This document shows, in pieces, positions 34,297-46,692 of a DNA stretch of 64,000 nucleotides. This DNA is from Taxillus chinensis (Eukaryota; Streptophyta; Magnoliopsida; Santalales; Loranthaceae). The notes under the pieces were generated by a model, which was not told where the DNA came from, did no database searches, and saw only the letters and a program-made list of their open reading frames with translations. Position 1 is the stretch's first letter. Every line of letters begins with the position of its first letter. The DNA lies in the NCBI GenBank assembly GCA_023512835.1, contig CM042089.1:49995004-50059003 (forward strand), in the 5' to 3' direction. The position numbers and the translations under genes are program-made.

Positions 34297-34711
34297 TGGT
34301 CTAGTTGGCCTAGGGTAGTGGGCGGACTTGGTTATCTTGAGTCCTTTGGAGGAGCCTGGAGGGACATGCCTGATCAACATGGTCCTCTTTGAGCCTCCAA
34401 GGTGTACTTAGGGTAGTCCAGTCTTGTGGTAGGATTTGCATGCATTGGCATTAGGGCACTAGTTGCATTTGTTGTCTTGTGTGAAGGATGTGCATAACAT
34501 GATTATGTGTGAACCGTGCAACTCGAATATTCTTGGAATGCTTTGGGTATGACTACAATGTGGTGGTGTCTTGTGTGCAATATTGATTGATGCAATGGTT
34601 AAAATGTGTGTAATGCCATGTACGGCTTGACTTGATAATGAGGTAGAGGTAGTCAACTTGTTAGTAGTCAAACGCGTTCGACGTTTGTGCATCTTACTTC
34701 ATGTAGTAAGA
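34297..34711 (+). other. G2 leader
   Basis: About 415 bp between PBS and the gag start. GT-rich, no gene or repeat recognised. Confidence 0.6.
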
Positions 34712-35870
34712 ATGCCACCGAGGAGAGTAACACGTGCGTCCGGGACAATGGCTGATGAGTCATCTGCCCATGAGGGTCCGGGTGCGGGGCCATCCGTTGG
34801 GGGGGCATGCGTTGTTCCTGGCACGGCTACAAGAAGGCATCCAGCTGGAGGTACGAGAGCTACGGGAGGGACTCCGGCAGGATGTTCGGGAGGAGGTGCG
34901 CCGTGAGATGGCGGCACGGCGGTGGTGCCACCACCACCACCACCAGTAGGAGAGGCGCCTCGTGAGCGTGAGAGTTCGCTGGGTGGTGTACCGACCCGCG
35001 CAGAGGATGACGTGGTGACACGGTTCCGAAAGGAACAACCTCCGCGATTTAAGGGGGGAGAAGATCCTGTGGTAGCTGAGCAGTGGTTGAGGCAGATTGA
35101 GCATGTGTTCTCCTTTCTCCTGCCCAGGGAGGAGGAGAAGGTGCGGCCCGGCAATCGGCGCAACTGGAGGGGGGATGCTTTGGAGTGGTGGACGAGTGTT
35201 GCGGGGAGCCGTGCAGTGCAACTCATGTTTTGGGAGGAATTCTTGCAACTCTTCCATGATGAGTTCTTCCCGGAATCAGTGAGATGGCGGAAGAGGGAGG
35301 AATTTGGCAGCCTGAAGCAAGGATCAAAGACGGTGCCCGAGTATGAGCGGGAGTTCCGGAGCCTGAGTAGGTTTGCCCCCGAGACAGTGGCAAAGGAGGA
35401 CCTGAAGGCCCACAAGTTCACTCTGGGTCTTAGGCCAGCCCTTAGGGAGAGGGTGGCGATTCTACGCTTGAGGACCTATGCTGAGGCTGTGGAGACGGCC
35501 CGTATAGCTGAGAGAGAGCTGGATGGTGGGAGGCAGGCCCATCAGGGTCGCCAGTTGCAGAGTGGGCCTGATCGAGATGCAGGGTCCAAGAGGCTCAAGA
35601 CGGAGGAGAGGGATAGCAGTTCCTTCCGCAGCAGGGGACAGACATTGGTGAACCCAGGGAGGTCTAGTTTTGGCGGTGGCAGCATGGGCGGTCCAGCAGG
35701 GGGTCTCCCCCGGCGGTTGTTCTTGCTTGTGGGGAGCAAGGCCACTTGAGAAAGGAGTGTCCAAAGAGGGACCGGAAATGCCATAGATGTGGACGAGAGG
35801 GCCATCGAGCCGGGTTTGCCGGAGTGGTAACAGGGGAGTTGGAGGCATGACATCCAGACAAGGAGTGATG
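34712..35870 (+). pseudogene. gag: G2 gag
   Basis: ATG 34712 (MPPRRVTRASGTMADE) fits the basic N-terminus of such gags. A helix-rich segment (LARLQEGIQLEVRELREGLR) is in another frame near 34830-34890, so there is a frame change. The gag domain follows at 34922-35749 (FKGGEDPVVAEQWLRQIEHV; WWTSVAG; FFPESVRWRKREEF; FTLGLRPALRERV). Around 35730-35820 two CCHC knuckles are recognisable across another frame change (CGEQGHLRKEC; CHRCGREGH), the first lacking its leading Cys. Forms the particle. Confidence 0.88.
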
Positions 35871-36039
35871 CCGTTTTCATGCACCAGCAGAGAGACCAGC
35901 TCGTCAGTGGCCGGCTAGTCAGGCAGGATCGAATCAGACCCGACCTCAGGGGAGGCCGGAGCGGCAGCAGACTGAAGCTGGAGGCAGCCTTGGCGGGAAG
36001 CGCCAAGTGAGTGAGCCGACCAGTGGCACGGGCCAAGGG

Positions 36040-36600
36040 AGGGTGTTTGCGCTGGAGGCGACGTACCCGGAGGAGGCTGAGCTACCACCCCCACCCAGTG
36101 AGGGTGGAGCAAGACCATCGGTGGTTAGAGGTACCCTCTTGATCTCCCGTACCTTAGCTTGTTCTTTTCGATACGGGTGCATCGTGTTCGTTTGTTCTTG
36201 AGCTTGTGATAGATAACTTGGGGTTAGCTTGTGTGGAGGCAGTGAAGCCCCTAGTTGTTGAGTCTCCAGTGGGGGGTATGATTGAGGTATGGCGTGTTTG
36301 CCGTGACTGTGTGTTAACCATAGGAGAGGTGGAGCTGCGTTTTGATTTGCATGTGATGCCCATGCGTACGTTTGACCTGATCTTGGGTATGGATTGGCTT
36401 ATGGCTTTCCAGGCCAAGATAGACTGTTATCGGCGGCGTGTGACCTTCGTGACACCCGCAGGGACCTCTTGCACCCCTGCGGGGGGAGTGGGACCGTGAG
36501 GCGAGTCGGGCCGGGCCAGTGTCGGACCGGTGGGGTGCCATTACCCACAGGTTGGCAGCCCTGACCTTTGCCGAGGAGGGTAAGGTGGAATAGAGGGTGT
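36040..36600 (+). pseudogene. pol: G2 aspartic protease
   Basis: FDTGAS with catalytic DTG codons at 36170-36178, in the frame that continues as LELVIDNLGLACVEAVKPLV and ILGMDWLMAFQAKIDCYRR near 36380-36430. The DTG lies upstream of the first ATG of the open part at 36206, so the true start is earlier. A frame change lies around 36130-36160. It cleaves the polyprotein. Confidence 0.85.
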
Positions 36601-37839
36601 GGCCCGTTGTTGTGGACCAATTTCGGGATGTTTTTCCTGAGCGGTTGAGGAGTTTGCCACCTAAGAGGAGTGTGGAGTTCACCATTGAGTTGGTGCCGGG
36701 GACGGGTCCGATTTCCCAAGTAGCGTATCGTATGGGGCCAGGCGAGTTGAGGGAGCTTCGAGAGGCAAATCGAGGAGTTGGTGGGTCAGGGGTATATCGG
36801 ACCGAGTACCTCACCTTGGGGTGCCCCGGTGCTCTTTGCTAAGAAGGGCGATGGCACGCTTCGTCTCTGCATCGACTACAGGAAGTCGAATTCGGTGGAT
36901 GTGAAGAACAAGTACCCGTTGCCTCGGATAGATGACCTGTTTGACCAATTGAGTGGGGCCCAGTGGTTTTCCAAAATAGATTTACGGTCGGGGTATCACC
37001 AGCTCAGGGTTAGGGAGGAGGACATCCCTAAGACGGCTTTTCGGTGCAGGTATGGGCATTATGAGTGGGTAGTGATGCCTTTCGGGCTCACTAATGCGCC
37101 AGCAGTGTTCATGCATTTGATGAACCAAGTCTTTGCCCCATACTTAGACTCGTTCGTGGTGGTGTTTATCGACGATATCTTGGTGTATTCCAAGACCGAG
37201 AAGGAACATGTGGAGCACTTGGCAACAGTGTTGCAAACCTTGAGGGACCAGCAGCTGTTTGCTAAGTTTAGCAAGTGTGAGTTTTGGCTACAGGAGGTTC
37301 ACTTTCTTGGACATGTGGTGTCAGCTGAGGGAGTTCGGGTGGACCCAGCCAAGATTGAGGCCGTGGTATCGTGGGCGAGGCCAACCAACGTTTTTGAGAT
37401 CCGTAGTTTTCTTGGTTTGGCGGGGTGCTATCGTCGTTTTGTAGAGGGGTTCTCCCGTTTGGCGGCTCCTATGACAGCGTTGACTCGGAAGGGCGTGAAG
37501 TTTGATTGGACTGACAAGTGTCAGCAGGCGTTTGAGACTCTCAAAACCCGTTTGACCACTGCACCTGTGTTGAGGTTGCCTAGGGAGGATATTCCGTATG
37601 AGGTGTATTGTGATGCGTCCAGGGTTGGTTTAGGGTGTGTGCTTATGCAGGAGCACAGTGTGGTAGCTTATGGGTCAAGGCAGCTGAAGCCTCATGAGCA
37701 GAATTATCCTACTCATGACCTTGAGTTAGCGGCTGTCATCTTCGCCCTGAAGAGTTGGCAGCACTACCTCTTGGGGGAAAAGTTTGTGGTGTTCTCAGAT
37801 CACAAGAGCCTTCGAGACATCTTTACTCGAAGGACTTGA
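36600..37839 (+). pseudogene. pol: G2 reverse transcriptase and RNase H
   Basis: The RT start (VVVDQFRDVFPERLRSLPPK) is in one frame; a change near 36765 shifts to the long open part (353 codons): [40 protein letters not shown], catalytic [10 protein letters not shown] near 37168-37197, [33 protein letters not shown]. RNase H follows ([42 protein letters not shown]), ending in a frame change near 37820. This is the best-preserved RT in the gypsy elements here. Confidence 0.93.
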
Positions 37840-39502
37840 ATTTGAGGCAAAGGAGATGGGTGGAGTATTTGCGGACCTTTGACTTTACTCTTGCCTATAC
37901 CCCGGGCAAGGGTAATGTTGTGGCCGATGCGTTGAGCGGAAAAGGGAAAGCCGAGGTGGCCGTGAGAGAGTGGAAGGCGATGGAGAAGTTGGCGACGTTA
38001 CAACTGCGCCCGTTGTTCATGATGGTGGGACAGTCCCTGAGTCCTTTGGTGGTTGTGCTGAGTTGTACCAGCGCGTCCGGGAGGGACAGCTGGGTGACAT
38101 TGAGTGTGAGGTTCTCCGTGCCCGTATTGAGGCCGGGGAGCTATCCTGGGGACTGGACAGAGGGTCCCGAGCATGAGTTGTCATTTCGGGGGCGGTTGGT
38201 CGTGGCTTCTTCCCTCGGGGATGAGGTGATGAGGGAGTTTCACCGGTCTAGAGTTCTTCGTGCATCCAGGGGGGTACGAAGATGTATCATGCGCTTCGGG
38301 CACATTTTTGGTGGCCTGGGATGAAACGCAATGTGGCTGCCTTTGTTTCACGGTGCCTCACGTGTCAGCAGGTGAAGGCTGAGCATCAGCGGCCGGCGGG
38401 CATGTTACAGCCCTTGCCCATAGCAGAGTGGAAGTGGGACCATATCACGATGGATTTTGTGACTGGTCTTCCACCCACCACTGGGAGGAAGGATATGATT
38501 TGGTAATTGTGGATCGACTCACAAAGTCGGCCCATTTCCTTGCTGTTCGCGAGCGGGACTCTATTGGGACCTTGAGTCACGCGTGCACGAACGAGATTGT
38601 GAGAGCGCATGGCGTACCCTCATCGGTTGTCTCGGACCGGGATTCGAGGTTCACTTCCCGTTTCGGGGCAGGTTTGCGCAGGAGGCTATGGGGACCAAGC
38701 ATCACCTGAGTACAGCCTTTCACCTGGAGACCGACGGTCGACCGAGCGGACGAATCAGACCATGGAGGACATGTTGAGGGCTTGTGTGTTAGATTTCGGG
38801 GGTTCGTGGGCAACTCACCTTCCTTTGGTGGAGTTTGCCTACAACAACAGTTATCAGGCATCCATTGGGATGGCTCCTTTTGAGGCGTTGTATGGACGGC
38901 CGTGTCGATCCCCTTTGTGTTGGACCGAGGTGGGGGAGGCAGCTCTCTTGGGACCGCAGTTGGTTCAAGAGGCTACTGAGAAGGTCAAGTTGATTCATCA
39001 GCGTTTGTTGTCAGCTCAGAGTCGGCAGAAATCTTATGCGGATCAGCGACGGCGACCTTTGGAGTTTTCTGTTGGTGATCATGTGTTCCTTCGTGTCTCT
39101 CCACGTCGTGGACATCGACGGTTTGGGCGAGGTTCCAAGCTATCTTCGCGGTTTATTGGTCCTTTTGAGATTCTGGATCGTGTAGGGCCTGTGGCCTACC
39201 GGTTAGCGTTACCACCGCGGCTGAGTCGAGTGCACAACGTGTTTCACGTGCCCCAGTTGCGGAAGTATCACCCTGACCCCACTCATGTGATTGATTGGGG
39301 GACGTTGGACACTGAGGATGACATGTCCGTCATTGAGGCCCCTATCCGTATCCTAGATAGGCAAGAGAAGCTTTTGCGTGGTCGTGCTATTCCTTTGGTT
39401 CGCGTGCTGTGGCAGCACCGTGGCATTGAGGAGGAGACATGGGAACGTGAGTCCGTGATGCGTGAGCAGTACCCAGACTTGTTCGAGGACGAACAATCTT
39501 AA
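37820..39502 (+). pseudogene. pol: G2 integrase with C-terminal chromodomain
   Basis: After the RNase H tail (RRWVEYLRTFDFTLAYTPGK) come the HHCC region (CLTCQQVKAEHQRPAG near 38350), WKWDHITMDFVTGLP with the first Asp, IVDRLTKSAHFL, VSDRDSRFTSRF with the second Asp, and the Glu region near 38745 in another frame. Frame changes lie near 38080-38280, 38500 and 38670. The C-terminal 297 codons (38609-39502) are open: FAYNNSYQASIGMAPFEALY, VFLRVSPRRG, PPRLSRVHNVFHVPQLRKY, then a chromodomain (RILDRQEKLLRGRAIPLVRV; EEETWERESVMREQYPDLF). The chromodomain may direct insertion to marked chromatin. Confidence 0.9.
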
Positions 39503-39832
39503 GCGTGGGAGGTGGCTGTTGGCCAAGGGTGTGATGTGTTTTGTGTTTTCTTGTATTAGTTGTGTACGATTTGGTGTATTTGTACTGACTTTTAAAGACA
39601 TGTGTTCTTATTTGTGATGTGTTTTGAGATGTGTATTCGTGACATGCGGACATGTGTTATATGCATTATTGTGGTTATGGATTATGATGGTACTTTGTTA
39701 TGTCTTTGTTGTCTTTGTTGTCTTGTGTGCGGTGTATGACCCATTTGGGTGTGGTGGCTTGACGGGTGGCAAATGGGTAGCTTGTGTTTGTTTTTCCTTG
39801 TATGTCATTTCTTTTCGAGGACGAAAAGTCTT
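39503..39832 (+). other. G2 3' untranslated region
   Basis: GT-rich spacer. An open frame at 39624-39887 runs into the LTR and is not supported as a gene. Just before the PPT, TTTCGAGGACGAAAAGTC echoes TTGTTCGAGGACGAACAATC at the end of pol (39480-39499). Confidence 0.6.
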
Positions 39833-39845
39833 AAGGGGGAGAGGA
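39833..39845 (+). other. Polypurine tract of G2
   Basis: AAGGGGGAGAGGA directly precedes the TGTAAGG start of the 3' LTR. Confidence 0.87.
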
Positions 39846-41576
39846 TGTAAGGACCCGTACCTTGAGTTAGTCAGTTTTGCCTCCTGAGTAGAGTTTTTCT
39901 AGATTTTGACCTAGTAAATGGACTCCAATGAATTCACGTGCAAAAGGAAAGATGCTTAGAATGGTGTCCTCTATCTACCACAGAAGTTTCAGGCCAAATG
40001 GACATGTATGTGAGGTGCACGTGATATGGGTCCAATTCACGTGCAAGGGTGGTTGTCTTCTAAATGATGCAAGGAGGCTAGGGGTGAAGTTTGAGAGCAT
40101 TTGGAGTGCATATGGAGTTGCACGTGAATTGGGGAATTCACGTGCAAATTGGCGTGCAGGCATATTTTTGCATGGTTCCCTTGGTTTTGTCATTCTAATG
40201 AACTTTCTCCAAAGGACCATGTTGAAATTCTGAGTATTTTGGCCTATATGGGTGCGGAAAGGTGCTAACTTGTGTGATCAAAACTACGTCGTTTTGATGC
40301 TGGGATTCACTTAATCAAAACTACGTCGTTTTGATGTTGTGTTGTCTATATAAGGAGGAGAAGCTCTCTGTTTTAGGTTTAGGGTTCTCTTCAGCTGCTG
40401 CAGCCGTCGTAGAGAGAGAGAGAGCTAGAGAGAGAGAAGGAAGGGGAGTTGCTGGTTGCTGCCGGAGCATCTTGCGTGGGGAGGACGGCGTTTAGCGCGG
40501 GAGCAAGGAAGATCTGTTTTAAGGTAGGGATTCTGTTCTTCCTAAGTCCTCCTCTGTCCTAGGGTCCTAGGGCAGAATATGAGTTATATCTGTTATATTA
40601 TTTATATGTAAATTCATATAGGTGTGATCTCCTATATGAATGTTGGCCTTCAATGGCGTGTTGTTTGGATATATGTATATATGCCTGCCAAGTGTTTGAA
40701 ATTATGTCTGTGAGGCTGTGCATGTTATGTGTTTGAGGTAATGCCTGTGAGGCTTTGCATGTTATGTGTTTGAGGTAATGCCTGTGAGGCTTTGCATGTT
40801 ATGTGTTTGAGGTAATGCCTGTGAGGCCACGCACGTCAAGTGTGTTAGATTATGTCTGTGTGGCTGGGTTTATGAGCTTGTGGATATATGCATGCTAAGT
40901 GTTCGATGTTATTCCTGTGTGACTAAGCATACTAAGTGTTTGATGTTATGCCTGTATGGCCATGTGTGCTGCGTGTTTGCTTGTACACCCGGTGGCTGTG
41001 GAAGCCCAGGGACTGTTTTGTGGAACCCGGTGGCTGTGGAAGCCCGGGACTGTTCTTGAAACCCGGTGGCTGTGGAAGCCCGGGAGTGTTTATGTACCAG
41101 TCCATGTATGATTGTGTTTGCTGTTATAGCCTGTAACTATATCTGGTGGAATAATTGTATCACGACACAGCACTTGTACACGAGGCATGTAGATGTTAGG
41201 TGCATGGGATGGGTTGGGGAGACATGATCCCTACTGAGCTGTGGTTGCTCACCCCTCCTACCATGTTGTTTTCTTTATAGGAACCTACAGGCGTTAGGTG
41301 GGACCCCAAGGTGGAAGACCCTATTTACTTTACTGTTTATGTTATTTTTTTTATGGGAACTGATGTAACCCCAATGGGGATGGATTGAAAGGAGGACTTT
41401 GTAATAAAGACTGATTTGGTTTGTGGACTGCTTTGATGGACTTTATATTTCTTGAATGTGTTGTGAATGTTTAAAATGTTAAATTCTTGATTTGTATCCT
41501 AACCCCTTTGCCCTCCGTGTGGGTAAAAGGGGAGTCACGTACCGGTTTCCTCGGGTTGGAAATCCGGGGCGTGACA
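39846..41576 (+). repeat. 3' LTR of G2
   Basis: 1731 bp, TGTAAGGACCCG to GGGGCGTGACA, near-identical to the 5' LTR. Paired palindromes at 40277-40298 and 40314-40335, TATATAA at 40347-40353. Followed by TSD TGCTG. Confidence 0.96.
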
Positions 41577-41581
41577 TGCTG

Positions 41582-42277
41582 AGATGGGAAGGGGGTGCTA
41601 TCTAAAGCGGTAAAGTGCTGGGCATATTGGTTTTGAAAAATGACACATAGCATTCTTCCATATACTCTCTTTGTCAAGTTTTTCGTCCACCATTTGAAAA
41701 TGGCGGCAGCCGAGTCCACATCTAACATATGGTCAATGCTATACATGAATTCAAGATGGGTCATAGGCACACCATCCTTTTCACTAGTTTGCAACAACAA
41801 ACACTTCCTTACCAGATGAGCTAAACATCTAAATTTACCCATAAAGCCATGTTTAGTAAACTGCCTCCTCCTTTCAAATCGTTTTGCATAGTTGAAGGCA
41901 GTACCATACTCCCCTAAGGTCAGATGAGGGAATTGATCAGTAGGTACAGGAAGGTTAAAGGTTTTCCTAATTGTCTCTAGTGTGATACGGATATACACCC
42001 CCTGTACCTGCCCTATAATTGCATCCTCTTCCTCATTAAAGTAAATGGAATGATAAAACTCATGCAAGGCAGGATAATAAATGGCACATCTGGCTGAAAC
42101 TAATCTTACTAACCCAAGATTTTGTGGCTTTAAGGCCACCTCACGTGACCATCCCAGGTTGGATTCCTCTAAGGCATTCAGATCTAGAGCATGCCCCAGG
42201 AAGATCTCCCCATCCTCACTGTTAGAAGAACTTGAGAAATGGACTTCTTCCTTGCCTGATCGCCTTGTGCGCACCAT
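41582..42277 (-). pseudogene. Athila ORF3, N-terminal domain
   Basis: Starts MVRTRRSGKEEVHFSSSSNS with an acidic/Ser-rich leader, then a helical domain: VQGVYIRITLETIRKTFNLP, HGFMGKFRCLAHLVRKCLLL, LEFMYSIDHMLDVDSAAAIF, VYGRMLCVIFQ, STPFPS. It is open for about 232 codons up to the G2 insertion; codons after 41582 come from the LTR. This is a plant-retroelement domain often labelled putative plant transposon protein. The same domain starts the accessory ORF of copia A. Function unknown. Confidence 0.82.
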
Positions 42278-43104
42278 CTTGCTATAGGAATTGAAGGAGA
42301 GGAAGGATGAAATTTAGCTACAACAGCAAGAACCAGAGCTTTTCAAATTTCAGATCTAGAAATCGTTTTTGGTGTATTTGACCTAGCTCCCGGCCTCAGT
42401 ATATATAGCGTGCAAAAGGAGATGTGCTTCAAATGCCATCATACACGTGTCCTCCAATTTTCAGGCTGATCGGACGGAAATGCCCCTATGCACGTCATAT
42501 CATCATTGTGGCATGCATGTTAGAATAATCTCATATTCGGATGGTGGGTCCTGCATGAGCTGTATATCACATGTCTCTTCTGCACGACATATAGTGGAAG
42601 GCTCTAGAAGGCTGAAAAGTGGTATTTTTGCCTTTTGACCACCAAATAGACAGATAGGATATGGCGTGCAGAAGATATTATTATTTCCCATGATGGTAGC
42701 TGTCTTCCATTAACATTTCAGAGAAATCCAAGGTGCACGCCATATCATCATAGCACGTGCATTATGACGTGCAGACCCAAATTGGCCCATTTTTCTACTG
42801 TAGCAAGCCCATGTAATGAGGATCATCTTTCTCTTTTGCACGGTATATGTTTGGGCTCAATTTCAAGCACTTGTGGGCTTCACTTTGTCTTTGCTCTTGA
42901 CGTGGGCTTGAAACTAAATTCAAAGTCTAGTGCCCATGGATATGCTCTTGGAAGCCTACAAAATGGTTAGTAAAAAGAAACAAATTTCCCTGCACCATGG
43001 TGAGTTCACACAAGAAATATAAAAACAAAAACTAAAACAAAACCATTGGGTTGCCTCCCAACAAGCGCTTCATTTAAAGTCTGTAGCTAGACTTCAAAAT
43101 CTGC
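42278..43104 (-). other. Athila spacer between INT and ORF3
   Basis: About 830 bp without a recognisable gene on either strand. Presumably leader or splice region for ORF3. Short open frames (42447-42638, 42503-42691) are not supported. Confidence 0.6.
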
Positions 43105-44337
43105 TCATGAAGGCTCAAAAGAGAGGGAATCAATGATCTCCCTCTGTGTTGGGTCATAATAAGGTTTCATCCTATTGCCATTAACCCAAAATTTCTTGCC
43201 ATCTTCAGCTTGGAGCTCAAAGCTCCCATATGGCTTCGTATCAGTTAGCACAAATGGCCCCATCCATTTTGATCGTAGCTTTCCTAGAAATAACCTTAGC
43301 CTAGTGTTGAATAACAAAACTTTCTGTCCCAGAGCTAAAGATTCTATATTAAGTTGCCTATCATGCCATTTTTTGGTTCTTTCCTTATAAGTTTTAGCAC
43401 TCTCATAGGCATCCATTCTAAACTCATCTAACTCAATTAATTGAGTCATCCTCAGTTCCTTGGTTTCTTGTAGATCAAAGTTTAATTTCCTCAAGGCCCA
43501 TTGAGCCTTGTGTTCTAATTCCACAGGTAAATGACAAGACTTCCCATATAGGATTCTGTAAGGGGACATTCCAATGGGAGTCTTGTAGGCTGTCCTATAA
43601 GCCCATAAGGCTTCATCAAGCCTTTGAGACCAATCCTTTCTCTTTCCTCCAACAATTTTCTCAAGGATAGCTTTGATTTCCCTGTTGGACACCTCAACTT
43701 GTCCATTAGCTTGTGGGTGGTAAGCTAAGGACTTCCTATGGTTGACTCCATACTTTGTCAACAACTTGTCAAACAATTTGTTACAAAAATGACTACCCTC
43801 ATCACTAATAATAGTCCTTGGTGTCCCAAAATGGCTAAAGATGTTTCCGGTAAGGAATTTAGTCACCACTCTAGCATCATTCACTCGTGTTGGTATTGCC
43901 TCAACCCACTTGGACACATAATCTACATCCAACAGAATGTATGAATACCCATCAGAAATGGGGAAAGGCCCCATAAAGTCTATGCCCCAAATATCAAAAA
44001 TTTCAACTGGAAGGATTCCAGTTAAAGGCATCTCATTCTTCCTAGACAGTCCACCTACCCTTCGACATCTATCACAAGTTTTAATGAAGACATAGGTATC
44101 TTTAACCATGTTGGGCCAATAAAACTCACATTGCATTATCTTAGCTACTGTTCTTTGCACTCCAAAGTGGCCCCCATAATGTGATGCATGACAATGATGC
44201 ATAATAGCATCCATCTCATCCTCAGGGACACACCTCCTAATGATTTGATCAGCACACCGCCTATAGAGGATATGATCATCCCAAATATATTTCTTTGCAT
44301 TCACTATGAACCGCTTCCGTTGGTGGTAATCAAATCC
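43105..44337 (-). pseudogene. pol: Athila integrase
   Basis: Open for 399 codons from 44304. HHCC-type N-terminus ([29 protein letters not shown]), then DDE core: Asp in [11 protein letters not shown], Asp in [12 protein letters not shown], Glu in [15 protein letters not shown]-terminal region has [19 protein letters not shown] and [11 protein letters not shown], the usual Athila end. No chromodomain. The frame is shared with RT and gag upstream, with a stop at 44338-44340. As a domain this is the most intact integrase of the window. Confidence 0.93.
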
Positions 44338-44829
44338 CTAAGGTATAAACTCAGTGGCTAAATAGTTTGCTATATCAGCAAACCAAGGAAGCTGGCTTAC
44401 TTGAAACACTGCCTCATCAGGGAAGTCATCAGAGATAGGTAGAGACTTAGGTGCATTCTCAAGTCTAGAAAGGTGATCTGCAACAGTGTTTAAGGCTCCC
44501 TTAGTGTCTCTAATCTCTAGATCAAACTCCTGTAAGAGGAGTACCCATCTCAGCAGACGTGGCTTAGCTTCCTTTTTTGTCAACAAGTACTTAAGGGCTG
44601 CATGATCAGTATAAACAACAACCTTAGACCCCAACAGGTAAGATTTAAACTTGTTGCACCATATACTACAGCTAGCAACTCTTTCTCAGTAGTGGTATAG
44701 TTATGTTGGGCATTATCTAGAGTCTTACTAGCATAGTAAATCACCCTAACAAATTTTCTCTCTCCTCTGCCCTAGAACTACCCCTACAGCATAATCACTC
44801 GCATCACACATAAGCTCAAATGGTTGTTC
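44338..44829 (-). pseudogene. pol: Athila RNase H
   Basis: Reads [38 protein letters not shown], then [20 protein letters not shown] and [20 protein letters not shown]. Two frame changes that cancel each other lie near 44745 and 44645. Catalytic acidic positions (Asp in CDAS, Glu in TTEKE, Asp in YTDHA) are visible. Stops at 44830 and 44338 bound it. Confidence 0.88.
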
Positions 44830-45705
44830 CTAATTCGGAGTAACTATGACAGGGGCTATAACTAGCTTGTGCTTAAGGACCTCAAAAGCTTTTAAACATT
44901 CTTCATTAAATTCAAAGGTTGTGTCCTTCTCCAACAACACACTTAGGGGTTTAGCTATTTTGGAGAAGTCCTTAATAAATCTTCTATAGAACCCAGCATG
45001 TCCTAAGAAACTTCTCACCCCTTTCACATTGGCTGGAGGTGGCAGGGTTTCAATTGTGGATATCTTAGCTTTATCCACCTCCAAACCTTTTGCGGACACC
45101 TTGTGCCCTAGGACTATGCCCTCACTTACCATAAAATGGCATTTCTCCCAATTGAGGACAAGTTCTTTCTCTTCACATCTCTCTAGGACAATATCTAGGT
45201 TCTTTAAGCAATGTTGGTAAGAATTACCAAACACAGAGAAATCATCCATAAATACTTCCATTATTTCCTCCACCAGGCCCTGAAAAATGGCCATCATGCA
45301 CCTTTGAAAGGTTGTAGGTGCATTACACAGCCCAAATGGCATCCTCCTAAATGCAAAGGTGCCAAAAGGGCAAGTGAACGTTGTTTTCTCCTGGTCCTCG
45401 GGTTTAATTATGATCTGATTGTATCCGGAATACCCATCTAAGAAACAGTAATGATTATACCCAGCCAACCTATCAAGCATCTGATCAATAAAAGGAAGGG
45501 GAAAGTGGTCCTTCCTAGTGGCCTTATTTAGCTTCCTATAGTCCACACAGACTCTCTACCCCGTCACAGTTCGGGATGGAATCAATTCATTCTTTTCATT
45601 CCGAATCACTGTCATGCCCCCTTTCTTGGGCACAACATGTAAAGGACTAACCCACTCACTATCAGATATAGCATAAATTATCCCAGCATTTTTCCATTTT
45701 AGAAC
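44830..45705 (-). pseudogene. pol: Athila reverse transcriptase
   Basis: The N-terminal edge (IIYAISDSEWVSPLHVVPKK) is followed by a stop near 45557, then a 239-codon open part: MDYRKLNKATRKDHFPLPFI, YCFLDGYSGYNQIIIKPEDQ, FGTFAFRRMPFGLCNAPTTF, catalytic FMDDFSVFG near 45240-45266, GHKVSAKGLEVDKAKI, SFLGHAGFYRRFIKDFS. FMDD in place of the usual YVDD is common in Athila-type RT. Confidence 0.93.
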
Positions 45706-46692
45706 TTATTTCCTAACTACTTCTTTCATTATTGGGTTCAATCTTCGTTGTCTTTCAACAGTGGGGTGAAAATCATCATTCATTAAGATTTTATGCATGC
45801 ATAGCCCTGGACTAATGCCCCTAATATCTTCAATATTCCAGCCAAGTGCTTTCTTATGTCTCCTTAGAATTTCTAGCAGTTGTTCACATTCCAAAGCATT
45901 TAAAGTTGAAGCAACAATTACTGGAAATCTATTTGTGGAATCTAGAAATTCATACCTCAAGTGTCCAGGCAACTCCTTCAGTTCTGGCGCTGGAGTTGTT
46001 TGCTCGTCATGCTCCTCCTTAGCTTGCTCCAATGGACTTGATTTTAGTTCCTCCTCGCCAGTGATCAAGTCCTCTGCCTCTTGCTGTTGGATCGCTGATG
46101 TGTGAAGCACTTCATCTTCTTGTTCGATCTGCTCGCTCAAGTAATCTTCAACTAATTCCCCGAAATCTTCGATCCAGAGACAACTTTCCTCTACTTGCCC
46201 TTGCAGAGACCGTTCCATGTGGAAGACTAAGGTATCATCGTTTATCCTCAAGGTTAATTTTCCTTGAGCGACATCAATCAAAGCACACCATGTCCTCAGG
46301 AAGGGTCTTCCTAGGAGTAACTAAACTCCTGTGGCTTCTTCCATCTCTAATACCACAAAGTTAGCTGGAAAAATAAATGATCCCACTTTCACCAATACAT
46401 CTTCTATGATTCCCTTAGGCCTTCCAGTGGACCGGTCAGCGAACTGAAGTGATATAGAAGTGGGCTTCATTCCTGTTAACCCAAGCTGCTTGTAGAGGGC
46501 AAAGGAGATTAAATTTATGCTGGCCCCCAAATCACATAAAGCCTGCTGTTGTGGTGCGTCTCCTATTACACACGGTAGAGTGAAGCTACCCGGATCTTTA
46601 TGCTTTGTGGGTAACTTCCTCAGAACCACATTGCTGACCTCATTAGTAACAGCAACAATTTCGTGGGCGCCGTATTTCCTCTTCTTCAGCAT
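45706..46692 (-). pseudogene. pol: Athila aspartic protease and PR-RT linker
   Basis: Reads KYGAHEIVAVTNEVSNVVLR, then CDLGASINLISFALYKQLG with catalytic Asp near 46539; DLGAS is the Athila form of the usual D-T/S-G. A stop at 46321-46323 precedes LLLGRPFLRTW. The 192-codon linker (46281-45706) is acidic and Gln-rich, ending in LGWNIEDIRGISPGLCMHKI, the RT lead-in, and a stop at 45706-45708. Confidence 0.88.

Larger units (their letters stand above)
32543..41576 (+). mobile_element. Chromodomain Ty3/gypsy element G2 (Tekay/Del-like), near complete
   Basis: Both LTRs (32543-34281 and 39846-41576) and perfect target duplications TGCTG (32538-32542 and 41577-41581) are present. Internal order PBS, gag, PR, RT, RNase H, INT with chromodomain, PPT. 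The LTRs are nearly identical by eye (a few differences, e.g. near 33090 versus 40390). The coding region nevertheless has several frame changes. It inserted into Athila ORF3. Confidence 0.95.

Noticed and set aside
34699..35421. 240-codon minus-strand open frame
   Set aside because: Antisense to G2 gag in GC-rich sequence; low-complexity His/Ser/Pro composition and no known motif.
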